Shown piece by piece: positions 24,001-31,789 of a stretch of 64,000 nt of DNA (positions are counted from its first letter, which is position 1; every line of letters starts with the position of its first letter). A program made the position numbers and the translations under genes. The notes under the pieces were generated by a model that saw only the letters and a program-made list of their open reading frames with translations, searched no databases and was not told the DNA's origin. The stretch comes from Ovis canadensis (taxonomy: Eukaryota > Chordata > Mammalia > Artiodactyla > Bovidae): assembly GCF_042477335.2 (NCBI RefSeq), contig NC_091264.1, forward strand, positions 31,807,386 to 31,871,385. Direction: 5' to 3'.

Positions 24001-27000
24001 GTCCTAGCCCCTGGATCACCAGTTAAGTCCTGTGGCTTCCGTTTTGATAAGGAAAATGCACCAGGAAGATGAGCTTTCCTGCTTGTGGCCTGAGTTCAGC
24101 CCGTTTGCACCTGCAGTGTCAGTCGATATATTGGATCTTGAGCGTGTCCGGGTTGGTGATGGTTCGGGTCAGCCCTGCCTAATAGAACTTCCCTCGGTGG
24201 TAGAAACGTTCCATGCCTGTGCCATTCAGTGTGGAAGGCCCCAGCCCTGTGGGGTTATTGAGCACTTAGGATGTGGCTAGAGAGACTGAGGAACTGAATT
24301 TTTATGTTACTAAAGCTTTTATTAACTTAAGTAGCTGGGAGCTACTGTTCTGGACAGTTGAGGTATAGATCGTTTTTGTTTGTTAAAATGTTTATTTATT
24401 TGACTGGACCGGATCCTAGCTGCAGCACACGTGATCTTCAGGGGTGGCATGTGGGATTTTTAGTTGCTAGTTGTGACACATGGACACTTTGTTCCAGCAC
24501 GTGGGATCTAGTTCCCTGACCAGGGATCAAACCTGAGTCCCCTGCATTGGGAGCACAGAGTCTTAGCCACTGCACCACCAGGGATGTCCATACTGTTTTT
24601 TTAAATTTTTCTTGACCACAGTAGCAAAAAAAAAAAAGTGCTTTTTTTACATCACAATGCAACATAGACATGTATATATATGAAGAACGTTCCATGAGTG
24701 ATACTGACCCTTACCGAGTATGATGCTCTCTGATATTTTCAATCCCCCCAAAAAAATGCTGATGAAAATTCAGTAAGTGGGTTTTGTGACCTTCTAATAG
24801 GTTGTGAGCACAGTTAGCAAACCTCTAGTGGGGGCAGCGAAGCCTGAAGGGATCTCACGGGCCAGAGCACGCAGACCGAGGGCTGCTTTCACAGTGACCC
24901 TGCTGCCGGTGTGTTCGGACTCGGATCCTCTGTCCGCCCTGCAGTGACCCTGGGGGCCAGGCCATTGAAGCTGCTCGGGCTCAGCCTGGGATGCGGAGGG
25001 GCCAGTCCACAGGCAGCAGCCCACCGCTTGCCTCCCTGATGGCAGGTCGCTGTTTCTGGGCCCCTGCCTGGTGAGGTGACCCGGGAGGGCCAGCTGTGGT
25101 GCTGAGGGAAGAGCCAGGCTTTGGCATCAGCCTGGACTGTGGGCAAAGCTGAGGAGAGCACCTCACAGGGAGCTGGCAGGGCAGCAGCCAGCCTGGCTCA
25201 GCAAGTGCCCTGACTCCTTCTCTCTGACTCCTTCCTGCCCTGGGGTAAGGTGGGAGCAGCCCCTCGACCACTCACATTCACTTTTGCTCCCTTTTGAACT
25301 TCAGGGACCAAGAATCACACTAAACACAATCAGACAATATCAGGTGTGTCCAGGGTGGTATGGCTGTGTATGCGTGCCTATTCAGTCGCTTTAGCCATTT
25401 CCGACTTTTGAGACCTCATGGACTGTAGCCCACCCCGTGGACTGTAGCCCACCCCATGGACTGTAGCCCCATGGACTGTCCACGTAGCCTGGTGGACAGA
25501 AAATCCTCTGTCCATGCAATTTTCCAGGCAAGAATACTGGAGTGCGTTGCCATTTCCTCCTTCAGGGCATCTTCCTGACCCAGAGATCAAACCCATACCT
25601 CCAGCTGCTTCTGTATTGAAGGCAGATTCTTTACCTGTGAGCCACCGAGAAGCCCTGGTACGGCCATAGATAGTCTTGGTTAATCTGTGACATACTCTCA
25701 TTGGTCCACACACAGGCTGCTTTTGTTTCTGTATTATTTTTTATGTGTTTGTTGTCCTCTGTGTGTGTGTGTGTGTTTGATTAAACTTCATTTTGATATT
25801 TCAAACTTAAAAGACTATAATAGTAAGGTTCAAGGAACTCCTATAGACTCTTTATCCAGATTGTTTATTTTGCCTAGTTTGCTTTATTCTTCTCTATCTA
25901 TGTATATTATTATTTTAATGCATTTTTCTGAACTATTGGAGATAAGCTGAAGGCTTTTGACCTTTTATAATCAGATATGTGGCAAATGATACCTTGTTGG
26001 GTCTTAATTAGTATTTTCTTGATCACCGATGATACTGGTCATTGGCCATGTTCTCTGTTTTTCTTTTGGCCGGATTGCGCAGCATGTAGGATCTTAGTTC
26101 CCCTACCAGGGATCGAGCCCGTGCCCTGCTGCAGTAGAAGTGTGGAACTCTAACCTCTGGACTGCCAGGGAATTCCCAGGCCACGTTCTTCTCATCTTTT
26201 TGTGATCACATATGTGATGGGTGGCTACTCCCTTGTGGATGCCCAGAGTGTGTCTGTGCGGGAAGAGACACACAGCTGGCCAGTAAGTTACCTTCCACGG
26301 GGACCTCTTTGGATTTCCATTTGCCTTGTTTTTATACTCAGGGAAATGCTGCATGTTCTGTGTGTCCCTCGGTGTCCTCCCAAGGTTTAGAAGGGGTTGA
26401 CAGAGGTGAAGGGGCCATTGGTCTTTACAAGCACTCCCTGGCGCTCTGATTTTACCTTTGTTTGGCGTGGCTCACCTTCCCCCTAGGTGATGGCGCCCTT
26501 CTGCAGGTACAGTTCTTACCTCCTAGACTGCCTTCACACCAGGAGCCCAGTCTTGCCATCCCTGTCGTATTCCACAGCACTCAGTTGTATGGTATTCAAT
26601 AGATGCTCAATTAATATGCATTCAATGCATTGATGTATGTTTTAAAATGTTAGTGTATCTTAATTATAATTACGTTTAATATAGTATATTATGGGCTTCC
26701 CCAGTGGCTCAGTGGGTAAAGAATCTGCCTGCACTGCAGGAGACACAGGAAATGTGGGTTCGATCCCCTGGATTGGGAAGATCCCCTGGAGAATGGCAAC
26801 CCACTCTAGTATTCTTGCCTAGAATGGACAGAGGAGCCTGGCAGGCTACAGTCCAAAGGGTCACAAAGAGTTGGATACAACCAAGTGACTAAACACAGCA
26901 CGTAAGGTATTATATATACTACATGGACATGGCTCAAACATTTTATAAAGGTAGCAGCGAAAAATCTCCCCAACTCTTTTACATTTTATTTATTTCTGTA

Positions 27001-30000
27001 CTTTGGAAGATAAGTTTACATTATTTTCTAATGCTGAAGCTACTCACAGTGCTGACCCTATGTGAGATATTTTAGAGAAACTCCTGCGTGTATACACTCA
27101 TAAGAACATTTGTAGCAGCACTGTTCTCAATAGCCAAAATTTGTGTGGGGGTGGGGGTGGAAACACAAATGTCCTCTGGCCCTAGAAAGAATAAATTATG
27201 GGGACTTCCCTGGTGCTCCAGTGGCTGAGACTCCAAGCTCCTAATGTAGGGGGCCAGGGTTTGATCCCTGGTAGGGGAGCAAGATCCCACATGCTGCAAC
27301 TAAAGGTCCCATGTGCGGCAACTAAGACCCAGTGCAGTGAAATAAATAGATATTTTAAAAATAGACATTTAAAAAAACAATAAATAAGTTATGATATCTT
27401 TATGATGAAAAACAACTCCGTACAATGATATCTCAAAAAAGGGTGACTCTCCCAATGTTAAGTGAAAGAATCAAGGCACAAAAAAGATACACGTTTTGTG
27501 TGCTTCCAGCTTTATCTGGTTCTAAAACAGGCAAAACTGAATTGTATTGCTGAGGAACATATGCGTAAGTGGTAAAACTATAAAGAACAGCCAGGAAATT
27601 ATTATCCCAGAAGGATGGTGATTACCTCTTGAAAAAGGGAGCATTCGTGATGGGGAAGGAGTCAATGGGGGTTTTGGGGGGGGTGCCTAGCATTGTTGAT
27701 TTTTTTTTTTTTATTCTTTTAACTTGATGTCTGTTACCTGAGTGTGGGCGTTATAATTATTCATGAAAGTAGACATATATTTAGTGAACTTTTCTATATG
27801 TAGTTCGCAACAAAAAATAGAAACCGAGTTTCCCTACTTTTCTCTCTCCGGCCTTCCGTCCCCCTTCTCAGAGGCAACAGTTTGTGTATGTGGGTATCTA
27901 CTTTCACTTACACACAAATTTTATACACACATATGATTGTTTTTTAATATTATACGTTTTTTTTTTTCAATTCAGCAGCTGGGTACCGTGTGTTCTTCCC
28001 ACCCCATCTGCCACTCACTTAGTCTAGCACCTGCTGTGCGTGGGGGGAGCACTTCATTTCATTAAATTCAGTTCTTCCAAGGACCCAGGAGGCAGGTCCT
28101 TTTATGAGAAGGAAACAGGCTACTGGGCCTCTGCTCTGGGGCTTCCTAAGCATCGAGTTAATGCCCCTGAGAGCCCCACCAAGGGCTGTGTCAAGGGCAG
28201 TCCCCGAAACCCGAGGTCCTGGGCTACTCTGACGAGCCCCTTCCTCGTTCCAGGTGGGCCTGTGCACCCAGGTGGCCCTGGGCATGGAGCACCTGTCCAA
28301 CAACCGCTTCGTGCACAAAGACCTAGCCGCTCGCAACTGCCTGGTCAGCGCTCAGAGACAGGTGAAGGTGTCGGCCCTGGGGCTCAGCAAGGATGTGTAC
28401 AACAGGTAGGGGGCGTGGGTAGGATGGCAAGGGGCGGAGGGCAGACACAGCTGGGCTGGCAGAGGGGCCTAGTCCAAAGCTGAAGGGTCTGGGGGAAGGG
28501 GCGTAGACCCCTCCCACCCTCTCCCAAGGCTGCAGAGGCACCCCAGCCAGTCGACCTCAGCTCCCTGACCTTACGCTTTTCTCTAGTGGTAAAAAATTAT
28601 AAATCTTTAAAAAGAAGAACTAGTTTCTATATAATTTAACTATCCATAGGGGTTCCTCTGTTACTTCCTGAATTCAGTCATTGTTCTTTTTAAGCCTAAG
28701 ACTTAAAGCTCAGCACCCACGGCCAGAGATCACTCTGGAATACACGCTACGTAGTGCCTCCAGGAACCCCCCCAACACCCTGAGTCATCCCAGCTCTGAC
28801 TCACCACGGTTTGTCTGGCTGTTGCTTTAGTCATGGTTGGTTCATCACCAGTAAAGTTCTTTCAAATTTCTTTCTACTTAACATATGCATTTTTCACACT
28901 CTTAAACTAATAAAGTAAGTATGACTAGAAGCTTTTAAAAAATATTGATATTTTGGCAAAGTCTGATCCTTAAGGGAATTTTTAAACCATCAGACCCCAC
29001 ACGGATGCCTCTAGATTTTGTCTGGTGTATGTATGCCCCCACCCCTTGCTAAACAAAAATGTTTCAATTTCCCCAGGATGTCTTGATAGAGGAAACCTGG
29101 GCTCCAGCCGGGGTATGAGACCAGACTCTTGGGGTGAGGCTGGGGTCCCAGGCCGTGCCCCTCTCCCCACCCCACTGCCTCTGTGTCCTTCTGTCCCACA
29201 GTGAGTACTACCACTTCCGCCAGGCCTGGGTGCCCCTGCGCTGGATGCCCCCCGAGGCCATCCTGGAGGGTGACTTCTCCACCAAGTCTGACGTCTGGGC
29301 TTTCGGCGTGCTGATGTGGGAGGTGTTCACCCACGGGGAGATGCCCCATGGTGGGCAGGCGGACGACGAGGTGCTGGCAGGTAGGCAGTTCACCGTGTTC
29401 TCTCGGTGGAGAGCTTACTTGGGGTCCTGGGGCCGGTTCAGCCTGCCTCCCCTCAGGGCTGGTGTCCGCAGGTATATGGATATGGCCGTTCCACTTGTGA
29501 GATTCCCGACACACATTCATACCGCTTGGTAAATAACCCTTGTCCCTGGCGTGGTCACTCTAGCCACTCTGATGCCTGCCCGTTGACCCCACTTTAGCCC
29601 CCGAGCACGGGCTGCTTCTTGTGCAGCGTGGACCCTGCCCCCTCCCGCCAGTGGGAACTGTCACCAGGGAAGGCCCTTTCCTTCAGTTGCAAGATACTTG
29701 CCAAGAACTGCTTGAATCTTTTTCTCACCCGCACTGTCCAGTGCCCCCGAGAGTCTCCCTCTCGTGGCTGCCTTTGGGAACTGCAGGCTCCGTAGAGTGT
29801 TGGCATGCATGCTCAGTCACGTCCAACTCTTTGGGACTGCGTGGACTGCAGCCCGCCAGGCTTCTCTGTCCATGGAATTTTCCTAGGCAAGAATGCTGGA
29901 GTGGGTTGCCATTTCCTACTCCAGGGGATCTTCCCGACCCAGGGATCAAACCCATGTCTCCCTACATTGGCAGGTGGATTCTTGAGCCACCTGGAAAGCC

Positions 30001-30213
30001 CACCAAGTATTGGACAGGTGGTTAAATATTTTGACTACCCTTCTTCCCGCAGACTTGCAGGCTGGGAAGGCCAGACTCCCGCAGCCTGAGGGCTGCCCTT
30101 CCAAGCTCTACCGGCTGATGCAGCGGTGCTGGGCCCTCAGCCCCAAGGATCGGCCCTCCTTCAGTGAGATCGCTAACACCCTGGGAGACAGCCCCACGGA
30201 CAGCAAGCCGTGA
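6896..30213 (+). CDS. PTK7: PTK7, inactive tyrosine-protein kinase 7 (exons 2-20, gene-level entry; exon 1 is upstream of the window)
   Basis: Catalytically dead receptor-type kinase of the plasma membrane, acting as a Wnt/planar-cell-polarity co-receptor (family knowledge). The coding exons are 6896-7183, 7569-7671, 8040-8230, 8336-8486, 9663-9811, 10050-10316, 12117-12250, 12392-12527, 12638-12757, 14048-14197, 14297-14447, 14545-14672, 15998-16201, 17371-17526, 18265-18497, 19665-19745, 28254-28405, 29202-29380 and 30053-30213. All introns are GT-AG and all phases close, giving 1043 codons plus stop; adding a signal-peptide exon of under 30 codons matches the family length of about 1070. 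Order: seven Ig domains (exons 2-13), transmembrane helix (exon 14), juxtamembrane region (exon 15), kinase-like domain (exons 16-20). The catalytic loop reads HKDLAARN and the DFG triplet is replaced by ALG, the known hallmark of PTK7. No disabling change is seen. The promoter and start codon are outside the window. Confidence 0.97.
7569..7671 (+). CDS. PTK7: PTK7 exon 3 (Ig-like domain 2, first half)
   Basis: Acceptor CCAG|GG and donor CG|GTAAGG. Encodes the first half of Ig2 including its first cysteine ([10 protein letters not shown]). It enters in phase with exon 2 (T|GG, Trp) and leaves with a split arginine codon CG|A. Confidence 0.95.
7793..7863 (+). repeat. 71-bp intragenic repeat, copy A (PTK7 intron 3)
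   Basis: Aligns without gaps to 10843-10913 with about 9 mismatches in 71 positions by hand count; the last 46 positions differ at only 2. Confidence 0.75.
7870..7945 (+). mobile_element. MIR fragment
   Basis: TGTGCAAGTCATGGTCCCTC then GGCCTCAGTTTCCCCATGTG, the MIR core signature. Confidence 0.65.
8040..8230 (+). CDS. PTK7: PTK7 exon 4 (Ig-like domain 2, second half)
   Basis: Acceptor CCCGCAG, donor G|GTGAGC. Contains the Ig core tryptophan (YQWYRDGS) and the second cysteine in [11 protein letters not shown], with sequons NHT, NLT and NFT. The following intron is only 105 bp and extremely G-rich. Confidence 0.96.
8336..8486 (+). CDS. PTK7: PTK7 exon 5 (Ig-like domain 3, first half)
   Basis: Acceptor CCCCAG, donor CCG|GTAAGG. 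Encodes the start of Ig3 with the first cysteine (MFHCQFSAQ), the core tryptophan (LQWVFED) and an NRS sequon. Ends with a split arginine codon completed in exon 6. Confidence 0.95.
8508..8700 (-). mobile_element. Bov-tA SINE
   Basis: Antisense Bov-A body (CAGTCGTGTCCGATTCTGCG) and tRNA-like part (CTGCACTGGCAGGTGGATTC), starting 20 bp after the exon 5 donor. Confidence 0.88.
9038..9073 (+). repeat. (CA)n microsatellite
   Basis: About 18 uninterrupted AC dinucleotides in PTK7 intron 5; likely length-polymorphic. Confidence 0.95.
9663..9811 (+). CDS. PTK7: PTK7 exon 6 (Ig-like domain 3, second half)
   Basis: Acceptor TGCAG at 9658-9662, donor G|GTGAGT. Encodes the second half of Ig3 with [11 protein letters not shown] and an NGS sequon. 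The phase 2 to phase 1 transition agrees with both neighbours. Confidence 0.95.
10050..10316 (+). CDS. PTK7: PTK7 exon 7 (Ig-like domain 4)
   Basis: A complete Ig domain in one exon: cysteines in RVACPPPQG and GVYTCHAAN, core tryptophans in SVWWEHAG, and an NIT sequon near the end. Acceptor TACAG, donor A|GTAAGC. Phase-symmetric (1-1). Confidence 0.96.
10600..10720 (+). mobile_element. MIR-like fragment
   Basis: AGGGCTCAGTTTCCTCATCT followed by AAAATAGAGCTGATAACC, the MIR 3' core order. Confidence 0.6.
10843..10913 (+). repeat. 71-bp intragenic repeat, copy B (PTK7 intron 7)
   Basis: Partner of 7793-7863, same orientation, 3.05 kb apart. Confidence 0.75.
11218..11386 (-). mobile_element. 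CHR-type SINE
   Basis: TTATTTATTTGGCTGCACTGG at the left, ACCACCCGGGAAGTCC at the right. Confidence 0.85.
11790..11945 (+). mobile_element. MIR fragment
   Basis: GATTCTGGAGTCATGCAGACC then CTGTCTTATCTGTAAAATGG; MIR order. Confidence 0.55.
12117..12250 (+). CDS. PTK7: PTK7 exon 8 (Ig-like domain 5, first half)
   Basis: Acceptor CTAAG at 12112-12116; this uses AAG rather than the commoner CAG. Donor GAG|GTGAGG. Encodes Ig5 start with its first cysteine (YLHCLTQA) and core tryptophan (VVWYRNQ). Ends on a codon boundary. Confidence 0.95.
12392..12527 (+). CDS. PTK7: PTK7 exon 9 (Ig-like domain 5, second half)
   Basis: Acceptor TTGCAG, donor G|GTGAGC. Contains the second cysteine of Ig5 (GTWYRCVSS) and an NGT sequon. 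The introns on both sides are short (141 and 110 bp). Confidence 0.95.
12638..12757 (+). CDS. PTK7: PTK7 exon 10 (Ig-like domain 6, first half)
   Basis: Acceptor AACAG, donor G|GTGAGT. Encodes [10 protein letters not shown], the first Ig6 cysteine in VPCSATG and the core tryptophan in IKWVRAD. At 120 nt with phase 1-1 it could be skipped without a frameshift; shorter PTK7 isoforms are known in human. Confidence 0.94.
12758..14047 (+). other. PTK7: PTK7 intron 10
   Basis: 1.29 kb. The AT-rich block from about 13040 to 13620 looks like an ancient L1 3'-end relic. The remainder is unique sequence with no recognisable gene. Confidence 0.6.
13040..13620 (+). mobile_element. Old L1-type 3' fragment
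   Basis: AT-rich block with AGCATTTCCCCATG, AATAATATTCCAATAG and GGGAATGATTCCCAGAAATG words in the order typical of mammalian-wide L1 3' regions. Family not certain. Confidence 0.45.
14048..14197 (+). CDS. PTK7: PTK7 exon 11 (Ig-like domain 6, second half)
   Basis: Acceptor CCTGCAG, donor G|GTGCGA. Contains the second cysteine of Ig6 (GNYTCIASN) with an NYT sequon. Phase 1-1, 150 nt. Followed by a 99-bp intron. Confidence 0.96.
14297..14447 (+). CDS. PTK7: PTK7 exon 12 (Ig-like domain 7, first half)
   Basis: Acceptor ATCCAG, donor AG|GTAGGC. Contains the first cysteine (LLRCEAQGD) and core tryptophan of Ig7. The sequence PKPLIQW (14383-14403) is the segment where MT1-MMP cleaves human PTK7 (between PKP and LI), so the shedding site is preserved. 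Confidence 0.96.
14545..14672 (+). CDS. PTK7: PTK7 exon 13 (Ig-like domain 7, second half)
   Basis: Acceptor CGGCAG, donor G|GTATGG. Contains SGRYTCIAG with the second Ig7 cysteine and an NGS sequon. The 97-bp intron before it is one of the shortest in the gene. Confidence 0.95.
14673..15997 (+). other. PTK7: PTK7 intron 13
   Basis: 1.3 kb intron with one minus-strand CHR SINE (15206-15362). The rest is unique sequence with no recognisable gene. Confidence 0.75.
15206..15362 (-). mobile_element. CHR-type SINE
   Basis: TATTTATTTATTTATTT tail, AAGTTCCCTGACCAGGATGG core and AGCAAGGAAGTCCC head. Confidence 0.85.
15998..16201 (+). CDS. PTK7: PTK7 exon 14 (transmembrane segment)
   Basis: Acceptor TCTCAG, donor G|GTGAGG. 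Encodes the extracellular stalk ([12 protein letters not shown]), then a hydrophobic stretch of about 22 residues beginning at [11 protein letters not shown], then the basic stop-transfer sequence CKKRCKAKR. This single exon carries the membrane anchor. Confidence 0.96.
16341..16383 (+). repeat. 43-bp direct repeat, left copy
   Basis: Same as 16791-16833 except for three positions; the copies bracket a Bov-tA SINE. Confidence 0.85.
16471..16757 (+). mobile_element. Bov-tA SINE with duplicated tRNA-like head
   Basis: The head (GCTTCCCTGGTAGCTCAGCT) occurs twice in tandem (16471 and about 16567) before a single Bov-A body ending GACACGACTGAGCG. Confidence 0.88.
16791..16833 (+). repeat. 43-bp direct repeat, right copy
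   Basis: Partner of 16341-16383, offset 450 bp. Confidence 0.85.
17371..17526 (+). CDS. PTK7: PTK7 exon 15 (cytoplasmic juxtamembrane region)
   Basis: Acceptor TTCCCAG, donor G|GTGTGT. Encodes a Ser/Thr-rich juxtamembrane stretch ([11 protein letters not shown] ... [13 protein letters not shown]) leading into the kinase-like domain at [11 protein letters not shown]. Phase 1-1. Confidence 0.94.
17527..18264 (+). other. PTK7: PTK7 intron 15
   Basis: 738 bp. A C-run followed by a short CA run lies just after the donor (about 17549-17575). A fragment of BovB 3' sequence occupies about 17806-17932. Confidence 0.75.
17806..17932 (+). mobile_element. BovB 3'-end fragment
   Basis: ACTCGATGGACATGAGTCTG through GTGACTGAGTGACTGAAC, equivalent to the end of the BovB copy at 54430-54560. 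Confidence 0.85.
18265..18497 (+). CDS. PTK7: PTK7 exon 16 (kinase-like N-lobe)
   Basis: Acceptor CCACAG, donor TTG|GTAGGC. Encodes the degenerate glycine loop ([12 protein letters not shown]), the lysine in the VAIK position (LVLVKSLQ), the alpha-C region ([21 protein letters not shown]) and hinge residues YMVLEYVDL. Ends on a codon boundary. Confidence 0.96.
18498..19664 (+). other. PTK7: PTK7 intron 16
   Basis: 1.17 kb. Contains a short hAT-type DNA transposon relic (19267-19456) with an 8-bp target duplication. The rest is GC-rich unique sequence. Confidence 0.75.
19267..19456 (+). mobile_element. hAT-type non-autonomous DNA transposon relic
   Basis: Begins CAGGGTCTCCCACC and ends GGGGACCGCTG, imperfect terminal inverted repeats, with the internal words GATGACCTGAGGTGGAGCTG and GTCTTCCACGAAACTGG. 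Flanked by 8-bp near-identical sequences CTCTAGGA (19259-19266) and TTCTAGGA (19457-19464), the duplication length of hAT elements. Family name not assigned. Confidence 0.7.
19665..19745 (+). CDS. PTK7: PTK7 exon 17
   Basis: An 81-nt exon of 27 codons ([11 protein letters not shown] ... LSTKQK) between TCAG and GTGAGG, phase 0-0. It encodes the alpha-D region and the charged linker of the kinase-like domain. It precedes the largest intron seen here (8.5 kb). Confidence 0.94.
21692..22423 (-). mobile_element. Long CHR-type SINE, split by a nested Bov-tA
   Basis: Segments 21692-22063 and 22414-22423 rebuild one element: body with repeated GGCTTCTC/AGTAGTTG words, core CAGGGATCGAACCTGGGTCC, head GGGAAGTTCCC after the insertion. 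Confidence 0.8.
22064..22406 (+). mobile_element. Bov-tA SINE nested in the CHR element
   Basis: Sense, with two tRNA-like heads and one Bov-A body. CTAGCAG occurs at 22057-22063 and again at 22407-22413, a likely target duplication. Confidence 0.85.
22749..22934 (+). mobile_element. CHR-type SINE
   Basis: Sense: GTCCCTGGTGGTCCAGTGGC head, TTTGATCCCTGGTCAGGGAG core, A-rich tail. Confidence 0.88.
23840..24030 (-). mobile_element. CHR-type SINE
   Basis: GGGATCTAGTTCCCTGACCA core and CACCAGTTAAGTCC head. Confidence 0.85.
24376..24589 (-). mobile_element. CHR-type SINE
   Basis: TGTTTATTTATTTGACTGGA tail side; ACCACCAGGGATGTCC head. Confidence 0.85.
25365..25656 (-). mobile_element. Bov-tA SINE with internal tandem expansion
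   Basis: Antisense element whose Bov-A body contains the CATGGACTGTAGCCC word three to four times (25416-25481). Confidence 0.85.
26059..26177 (-). mobile_element. CHR-type SINE
   Basis: CTTTTGGCCGGATTGCGCAG through TGCCAGGGAATTCCC. Confidence 0.8.
26515..26615 (+). mobile_element. L2/MIR-type tail
   Basis: CCTCCTAGACTGCC ... CCACAGCACTCAG ... GATGCTCAATTAATATG follows the 3' tail shared by L2 and MIR. Confidence 0.45.
26693..26902 (+). mobile_element. Bov-tA SINE
   Basis: Sense: GGGCTTCCCCAGTGGCTCAG head and GGTCACAAAGAGTTGGATAC near the end. Confidence 0.88.
27070..27830 (+). mobile_element. L1-type fragment interrupted by a CHR SINE
   Basis: TTGTAGCAGCACTGTTCTCA and AATAGCCAAAATTTG before the SINE, and TGGTGATTACCTCTTG afterwards, are typical of L1 3' regions. 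Subfamily not determined. Confidence 0.5.
27200..27368 (+). mobile_element. CHR-type SINE
   Basis: GGGGACTTCCCTGGTGCTCC head, TTTGATCCCTGGTAGGGGAG core, A-rich tail. Confidence 0.88.
28254..28405 (+). CDS. PTK7: PTK7 exon 18 (catalytic loop and ALG motif)
   Basis: Acceptor TTCCAG, donor AG|GTAGGG. Encodes the catalytic loop ([12 protein letters not shown]) and VSALGLSK, where ALG stands in the DFG position, so the metal-binding aspartate is absent. This fixes the gene as PTK7 rather than an active kinase. Confidence 0.97.
28406..29201 (+). other. PTK7: PTK7 intron 18
   Basis: 796 bp; AT-rich between about 28580 and 29000. No gene or clear repeat recognised. Confidence 0.6.
29202..29380 (+). 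CDS. PTK7: PTK7 exon 19 (kinase-like C-lobe)
   Basis: Acceptor CCACAG, donor G|GTAGGC. Encodes EYYHFRQAW, the conserved [10 protein letters not shown] (alpha-EF/APE region) and the alpha-F helix [12 protein letters not shown]. Confidence 0.96.
29381..30052 (+). other. PTK7: PTK7 intron 19
   Basis: 672 bp. A minus-strand Bov-tA SINE (29801-30001) sits only about 50 bp before the exon 20 acceptor. Confidence 0.8.
29801..30001 (-). mobile_element. Bov-tA SINE
   Basis: ATGCTCAGTCACGTCCAACT through GAGCCACCTGGAAAGCCC; ends about 50 bp before the PTK7 exon 20 acceptor. Confidence 0.88.
30053..30213 (+). CDS. PTK7: PTK7 exon 20 (C-terminus and stop)
   Basis: Acceptor CCGCAG. Encodes the end of the kinase-like C-lobe, including the [13 protein letters not shown] element (alpha-H/I, CW..P..RP consensus), and ends SKP-TGA at 30211-30213. 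Confidence 0.97.
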
Positions 30214-31050
30214 GGAGGGAGCCCAGGCAGGCTGTGCCTCAGGATGGCGTGGGCAGGGGAGGACTTCCTGGGGGGTGCCCACAGCATGAGGGGCTAGATC
30301 CCAGTCCTCCTGGGCCCCCGGGGCCCCGCCCTGGCACCACAGGCACTGCTGAGGACTGGCAGGGCCTGGGCTTTCTTTCTCTTCCCCACCTTCAGCCCTT
30401 TGGAGAGGCTGATTCGGACCCAGACTGGGTAGCTGGGGCCTTGGTCTGGGCAGCTCTCTCTGCCACCCCTACCCCTGTCAGGGACAGTGTGGGTGCCTCA
30501 GGTAACCCCAATTTCTGGCCTGGGTCTTCTCCCCTTGTCCAGGTCCAGTTCTGCCACCCACCTGCCAACTTCATGCTGGTGGGGTGGGGGTGTGTGGTGC
30601 TGGGCTGTGGGTGAGCTGGCTTCAAGGGGCTTCCTTATACTCAAGTCCTGGGTGGTTCTGGCCCCCCAGGGCCCACTTTGGGGTCTGCACTTGGATTGTG
30701 GAGGACACAGCCAGCGAGTCCTCCCCCATGGACGCATAGACTCTGACCAAGTCCCAACCCAGCCCCAAGTCTCCTCCCACCCTTCTCTCCTTTCCTCATC
30801 CTAAGTGCCTGGCAGATGAAGGAGTTTTCAGGAGCTTTTGACACTATATAACCCGCCCTTTTTTGTATGCACCGTGGGCGGCTTTTGTATGTAATTGCAG
30901 CGTGGGGTGGGAGGGCATGGACGGTGGGGGTTGGTCCTGGAGGAGACAGGATGGTGGCCCCCCACCCCTGCCTCACACCTTTATGTTGTTTGTTTGTTTT
31001 GTTTTGTTTTTTTTACACTCGCTGCTCTCAATAAAGAAGCCTTTTTTACA
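30214..31050 (+). other. PTK7: PTK7 3' UTR
   Basis: GC-rich 3' UTR of about 835 nt following the stop, ending about 15 nt after the AATAAA at 31030. The cleavage site is estimated, not seen. Confidence 0.75.
31030..31035 (+). terminator. PTK7: PTK7 polyadenylation signal AATAAA
   Basis: Canonical hexamer about 815 nt after the stop codon. A T-rich and then GT/T-containing stretch follows within 50 nt. Confidence 0.85.
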
Positions 31051-31214
31051 ACCTGCTTCGGATGCTCTCTCCCTCCCGTTGTCCATAAATGATGTACCTC
31101 CTTCCCTTGCACATCAGAAGGAGCCGTGTGTCTTCTCGGAGCCTGGCGTGGGGGTGCCAGGGCAGGGACACCTGGAAGACACTGGCTCTGGTCTCTGGTT
31201 TGTGGAGCAGTTGG

Positions 31215-31335
31215 AAACTTTTTTTTTTCTTGGTCGTGCTACTCAGCTTTTGGATCTTAATTACTAGTCAAAGAATTGAACCCAGGCTATGGCAGTGAAA
31301 ACGTGGAGTCTTTAACCACTCAACCACCAATTCTC
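31215..31335 (-). mobile_element. Diverged CHR-type SINE
   Basis: T-run, GAATTGAACCCAGGC and TTTAACCACTCAACCACC words; head decayed. Confidence 0.6.
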
Positions 31336-31789
31336 TCAAGGAGCAGTTGAGAATGTGGGCTCAGAGGAGGCGAGGTCATCTCGTTTCTCTGATCCTGTGC
31401 GGCTCTCTGATGCCAACTAATTATTCTCTGCTGGCCGGCCACGTACTCACATTCAGGTGGTAAGTGAAGACGTGTGAGGAGGGGACTAGTGAGGGTGGGA
31501 TAGGAGGAGTTAATGATGCCTTCAGGTCTCTGAGTCCCTTCAAGACTTTAGGAAGGTAGTGAACAAGACAGGACTGAGCAAGGATGCGCTTAATGCCTCA
31601 CTGCTCCAGGGCTTTCAGCCTCAGCTGGTTTGATTCCCGGCTCTTCATTGCCCAGACCTCTCGCATCATCAGCCACCCTCTCCCAGGTTGGAACTTCAGC
31701 ATGGTTTCCCATCCACAAGAAATGAGTCCTGACTTCTGGAATTGTTCTGGTTCCTGCTGTTCTTCAGATTTTTCAGTAATGAACAGCTG

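Larger units (their letters stand above)
19746..28253 (+). other. PTK7: PTK7 intron 17
   Basis: 8.5 kb with no recognisable exon. It is loaded with ruminant SINEs (from 21692 to 27368), an L2/MIR-like tail (about 26515-26615) and an L1-like block (about 27070-27830) split by a CHR SINE. The first 1.9 kb and the stretch from about 22940 to 23840 look unique. Confidence 0.75.

Noticed and set aside
25416-25481. Regularly repeated units as a CRISPR array
   Set aside because: Units are adjacent without unique spacers, inside a SINE, in a vertebrate genome.
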